A stretch of DNA of 64,000 nucleotides from Siphonodentalium dalli (lineage: Eukaryota > Mollusca > Scaphopoda > Gadilida > Siphonodentaliidae), in assembly GCA_032622095.1 (NCBI GenBank), contig CP136061.1, forward strand, positions 59,415,301-59,479,300, given 5' to 3'. Each line of letters begins with the position of its first letter. The stretch's first letter is position 1. Of the stretch, positions 60,031 through 64,000 are shown in pieces. The notes beneath the pieces were generated by a model that searched no databases, was not told the DNA's origin, and saw nothing but the letters and a program-made list of their open reading frames with translations. A program made the translations under genes and the position numbers.

Positions 60031-60480
60031 ACCCGGATTAAATAATAACTGCATGTTCCCAGAATCTTATTTTTCGTTTCTAAAAAGCCACCGGCAAAAA
60101 AAAACATCTTCTTTTTCCATGGACGTGTGGCCAAGCGGCCTTTTATTTCACATTTTCTTTTCGATGTTTTAGAGGGACACCAAAATTATTATTACGTTAA
60201 ATATTTAGTGACAACGTTATACTTGTAGACGATCTAGAGCTGTCTTCGCGCTGAAACGTGTATGGTAAATATAGTACTTAATTTTGATGATTAAAACGAC
60301 GAGAAAGCTGTGTGTCAAGTTTTTTTTTATAGTTTCATGTTAAGATACAATGCAATATACATTTACCGGACATTCGGTTTCCTATCCAGAATTCCGATGA
60401 ATTAAATTGGGCACTGTTTTTTACGGGGCACGTCCATTATGTTCGAAGTTGTATTTTTTATGACTTCAATGCGTCTTTCT
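60031..60480. other. Intergenic, nothing recognised
   Basis: 60434-60487 matches 53413-53490. No gene. Confidence 0.5.
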
Positions 60481-61205
60481 GGGACATGCAATGCTTAGTT
60501 CGGGTATCCAATGACGTATTTATATACCGGGACCAATTCAAAATCGAATATTATTATGTATATTTTGGAGCGAACCGCCATATGTGGCTTAAAGTGATGT
60601 GAAACACCCATGTTGAGTGATCAAATAAAAATGTAGAATAATCTTGTTCAAAATAGTATTGTATATAGTATATCCAAATGAACAAAACGCACCATCATTC
60701 TTATATATTAATTAAATGCTGTGACTATCGGTGGCGAAAACGTTTTCGTCAGTTTACAGCCGATAGTTGCGTCCCGAATCGAGAAGTAAATATTTCAGTT
60801 GAGCTTAGTTCAGACGATGTTTTCTATGGAGTTGTAAGGTCGATTTTCTTCAGATTCGGCTATGTTAGTAGAATGTGACATTCCTCCAGTTGGCATAGCG
60901 CCTGAATACTAACTTATCAGTTTCACACACCCAAACAAGTATATAATATGTCTTTAAATGTTTCGTTTTGGACTAAAATTTGAATATTTTTCTACCAGGC
61001 TTCAGCAAAATCAAAATATTTAGACTGAGTTAGCCATCATGCATTGTGAGTATTCTTTCAAATGAGTGCATGCAGTTGGGACACAATGCTAGTATACAGG
61101 TATAGCTCAGGTATTTATCGATATCGACCTATTTCGATACCGGGACAAATTCAAAACCAATATTATTAGGTGTTTGTGTGTATTTTAGAGCGCAAACCGC
61201 CATGT
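60481..61205. repeat. Direct duplication flanking a family A element
   Basis: 60481-60585 and 61078-61205 are diverged direct repeats: GGGACA(T/C), ATACCGGGAC(C/A)AATTCAAAA, AATATTATTA and TTTT(G/A)GAGCG, then AACCGCCAT. The family A element lies between them, directly after the first copy. Confidence 0.75.
60589..60957 (+). mobile_element. Family A element, full-length copy 5
   Basis: TTAAAGTGATGTGAAACACC start and ATAATATGTCTTTAA end, 369 bp. It is close to copy 1 along its length, including GCGTCCCGAATCGAGAAGTA and CATTCCTCCAGTTGGCATAG. It lies about 620 bp upstream of the arginine kinase TATA box. Confidence 0.88.
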
Positions 61206-61577
61206 CTAAACTCCCCAGTTACGACGTTCCTGTTATACATGTTGCTAGGAACTCGTGACTCCTCTGGGTGATGCGATCCGGTCCCACGCCCGTTCTTATT
61301 CATAACCATGTGATATCTCTAATAAGGAGATAATATGGTGATAATCGCTTAATCTGTCTACAGTTACAACAATTACTCCCATTTATATCAAACAAAAGCG
61401 CGGGCGAATAGTGAGCCAAATTTAGACTAGAATCAAATTGACACCGGAACAAGTCAAAACAAATAGGAATTAGTTATTTCGCATTGAAGCAGTTTAGTGG
61501 GGGAATCCACCCTAATCCTCGCTAGCATTGAATTGATATTCAGCCTCGAGCGCCACAGTCGAGTTCCAACGGCGATC
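61206..61577 (+). promoter_or_regulatory. Probable upstream promoter region of the arginine kinase gene
   Basis: Repeat-free, GC-richer sequence between the last duplicated block and the TATA box. Nothing more specific is visible. Called only by position. Confidence 0.4.
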
Positions 61578-61583
61578 TATAAA
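61578..61583 (+). promoter_or_regulatory. TATA box candidate
   Basis: TATAAA in GCGATCTATAAATTCGC, 162 bp before the start codon. GC-rich sequence follows (CAGCAACGCGCGGCC), and a TCAGT initiator-like motif lies at 61631-61635, rather far downstream. A start near 61608-61615 is expected for a 30-bp spacing. Confidence 0.55.
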
Positions 61584-61744
61584 TTCGCTTTGAGCTTCCC
61601 CAGCAACGCGCGGCCGATCTCTCCTCTCACTCAGTGTTCGCCTTATCGTTGTGGGAAGTGTTTTCTGTTTAGCTCGGAGAACTCTTGGTTTTGGGAATTC
61701 CTTTATTTCGTTGGGTTCATTGAAGGGAGTTAATTGTTTTCAGA

Positions 61745-61952
61745 ATGGCAGAGCAAGAGCAAGTTGTCGAACAACCGGAACAACCGGCCGTCGATCCAAA
61801 AATGGAGGAACTGGAGGCTTTGTTCAAAAAGATTCAAGATTCAGAAGATTGCAAGTCGCTTTTGAAGAAAAATTTGACGAAAGAAATTTTCGAAAAGCTG
61901 AAAAGCAAGAAGACATCACTGGGTGGAACGCTCGCTGATTGTATCAAATCAG
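61745..61952 (+). CDS. AK: Arginine kinase-type phosphagen kinase, first coding exon
   Basis: Arginine kinase reversibly transfers phosphate between ATP and arginine to buffer cytosolic energy. This exon encodes 69 residues plus the first base of a Gly codon. Residues 2-18 are an E/Q/P/V-rich extension (AEQEQVVEQPEQPAVDP) beyond the usual N-terminus. Residues 19-69 match the start of the phosphagen kinase N-terminal domain: ELEALFKKIQDSEDCKSLLK, KNLTKEIFEKLKSKKT and LGGTLADCIKS(G). The CKSLLKK-LTKE and L-A-D-C-I-K-S-G blocks point to arginine kinase rather than creatine kinase. The break falls just before the guanidino-specificity loop. The start context is AGAATGG (A at -3, G at +4). The exon ends at a strong donor, GTAAGT at 61953, phase 1. 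A TTGTTTTCAG acceptor-like site ends one base before the ATG, so a short 5'-UTR intron is possible. Other exons lie beyond the window. Confidence 0.88.
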
Positions 61953-64000
61953 GTAAGTTTAATCGATATTGTATAATTGTATACGTGTGTTTGGAATTGT
62001 CTATCAAAGTGCGGATCCGGGAACACCTTTTTGCAGGGGTGGCGGTTAATACGAGCTTGACCAGGGGAAGTTGTACGATTACCAAAATATTTTTTTTTGC
62101 TTTTGTGCCATCTCACTGTAAAAAGTGGCCTTTTCTGGGAGTTGTGCCCCTTGTCATTGATTGCTCCCGGGGCTCGTGCACTTTTTCATATTATTACACA
62201 ATTATGTTATATTTAGAGGATATTACTTGGTTTGATATTAGGCCTGATATCAGCCAGAGGTACCAGAAACACGCATATATTTTATTTTTGCCGAAGTCCG
62301 GTCCCCACGGGGTGGGGGTGCGATGGGCGGAGGAGGCATCTCTATAAACAAAGAAGAGACCCCACCCCATGCATCCGGATAAGAACAGAGGTCCGTCTAT
62401 ATAGCTACGTCCCTGCTGATAATATTCGGTACCCACGCTATATGCCATTCGATAATTATCCGTGCATTGGAACCGCGACATGCGGCGCACAACATCGGAC
62501 TAAAGCAGACGACATTAGTGGAATGCTTGAGGTCGATTGCACTTCTGCTCCACCAAATTTATTTACACGCATATTACACAATTAAACGCCATGTTAATTA
62601 AACGTACCAGTGCGGTGTTTACATGGATCTCATTTATTGTAGGTTGTCAAACGACATCGTTTTGGATGCAGGAATCTGGTTATAATGATTTGCCGCATGG
62701 GTGACAAGGACATGTAGATTCCGCTTCGAAATCAAAGGCGCATAATGGTTTTAATCTGGAGTTTTCATGATTGCATTGAGTGGTTGTTCACCTCCGAATT
62801 TTGGGTTTTGGGCACTGTCTTGCCAAATTGTCGACCAATCTCCACACAGTGGCGTCCCTATGTTGCATGTATATGCAGTGCATGCATCATGGTTCGCTGG
62901 TAGAGCTTAAAGATATACATAATCTGATTCGATGCATGGTCCCCATACCATCCAGTTATACAACCACAAAAACGGAATTTCACCATAGGACGATTTATTT
63001 ATCCAAATTTGTTTATTACCAATCAATACTCACAACAATTCAAATCACGATATCATATATTTTGCCGAAAAAGTCCCATAAAGACGGGGTTTCTTGCATG
63101 GTAGTATGGGCGATGAGAGAGTGTGGTTTACAACTTCCATATATGGTTATTCCTAGTTCAAATTGGAATTCCCCAAGCACGTGTTAGCACAACATGACAA
63201 ATGTAAACTCATACAGTATTCCACGTATAACCAGCGTGGTGCCATATAACATGTCTATTTGCATGAATTAAACATGACTACCAATTTGCAAATAAGTATA
63301 TATATATGTATCCGCGCGTAAACTATCAGAAAATACCATATTCTTGCTGGTGACGATACTTGTCTTTTAATTCTGAATTTATTTGCGATCGCCATAGGAC
63401 ATCGAGCAGTGATGACCTTGCAAGACCTCTCGGAATGGAGTCCGCGCATGGTTGTGCCATCAAATATTCCAGGTGGTGAAAAATAACAGATTTAAAAAAT
63501 AGAAATCTGATAACTCTGAGTTTTGTTGGGTGGGTTCCTTGACTCAATTCCAATATTTTTTACGCACGAAGCCGAAGAAATAGTAATTTAGGGTTGTTAA
63601 ATCGGATTATGTATCTTCAAATTGATTGTCGACATGCATGTAATTTGCAAGATCATTTTTGCACCGCATTTTAGGTGTGGAACCCAGACAGTCTTTTTTT
63701 TTATTTTGGGCCACCGACATGTACTAAGAAGGGTTGGGTTGAGTAATCCACGCGGTAAATACTGTCATTATGCGTCTCTTTTAAGTATCAAACTCCACAC
63801 CACACGAGTGTTAATCAAAACCGCTTCCGTAACTTATGGTATTCCGTCATCAAACAAAGGCGTTAGTCGTCGTGTTTATGATATTAGTTTTGTGTGACTG
63901 TGAAACACGGAGGCGGTGACATTTGGAATCAGATCGCATGCATCTGTCTGCTTGTTGTTACATCACACGTATAAGTACAACATTCGCTGCTTCATAATCA
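61953..64000 (+). other. First intron of the arginine kinase gene (to window end)
   Basis: Starts GTAAGT. The rest of the window, at least 2048 bp, has no segment resembling the next phosphagen kinase exon (the specificity loop and active-site blocks are absent). Several frames of 80-200 codons within it, including one reading through from the exon, have no domain and are not called. Confidence 0.75.

Noticed and set aside
61745-62347. 200-codon frame continuing from the arginine kinase exon
   Set aside because: After residue 69 the sequence stops resembling phosphagen kinase exactly at a strong GTAAGT donor. The rest is intron read-through.

Overview
This window looks like 64 kb of an AT-rich invertebrate nuclear genome, most likely a marine lophotrochozoan (mollusc, brachiopod, annelid or relative). 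Supporting signs are spliced exons with GT-AG borders, polyadenylation signals, LINE and SINE remnants, many terminal-inverted-repeat (TIR) elements, a 100-N scaffold gap, and the first coding exon of an arginine-kinase-type phosphagen kinase. The species cannot be fixed from the sequence. Almost all open frames of 60-200 codons are by-products of AT-rich sequence or tandem repeats. No bacterial-style operons, rRNA genes or CRISPR arrays are visible.

Layout. 0-5 kb: a palindromic repeat, a 5'-truncated LINE flanked by a 15-bp target-site duplication, and an 88/90-bp alternating tandem array. 5-14 kb: mostly featureless, with one copy of a 375-bp dispersed repeat (family A) and one inverted pair. 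14.4-17 kb: a 2.5-kb transposon with long TIRs and an 8-bp target duplication, carrying a nested MITE. 18-32 kb: a tRNA-derived SINE, two terminal-exon candidates (23.4 and 31.0 kb), an exon-like segment with an in-frame stop, several MITEs and a ~155-bp tandem array. 32-42 kb: MITEs, more tandem arrays, the assembly gap and several fold-back elements. 42.4-43.6 kb: a broken SWIM zinc-finger gene. 43.8-46.7 kb: two adjacent large inverted-repeat elements, the second a 1.8-kb near-palindrome built from repeated modules. 48-57 kb: a 68-bp perfect inverted repeat pair, a Mutator-like fold-back with a 10-bp target duplication, a CR1-like LINE tail, minisatellites and a ~148-bp tandem array. 58-61 kb: a fold-back element with 17-bp tandem-repeat arms, a nested MITE and another family A copy. 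61.5 kb to the end: TATA box, first coding exon and first intron of the arginine kinase gene.

The clearest gene is arginine kinase, read rightward out of the window. The rest is a dense, nested collection of non-autonomous DNA elements. Several unrelated-looking families share TTAAAG/CTTTAA ends, and several are fold-backs whose arms are made of short tandem repeats. The most unusual structure is the modular palindrome at 44881-46663. All family assignments rest on reading by eye; no database search was possible.
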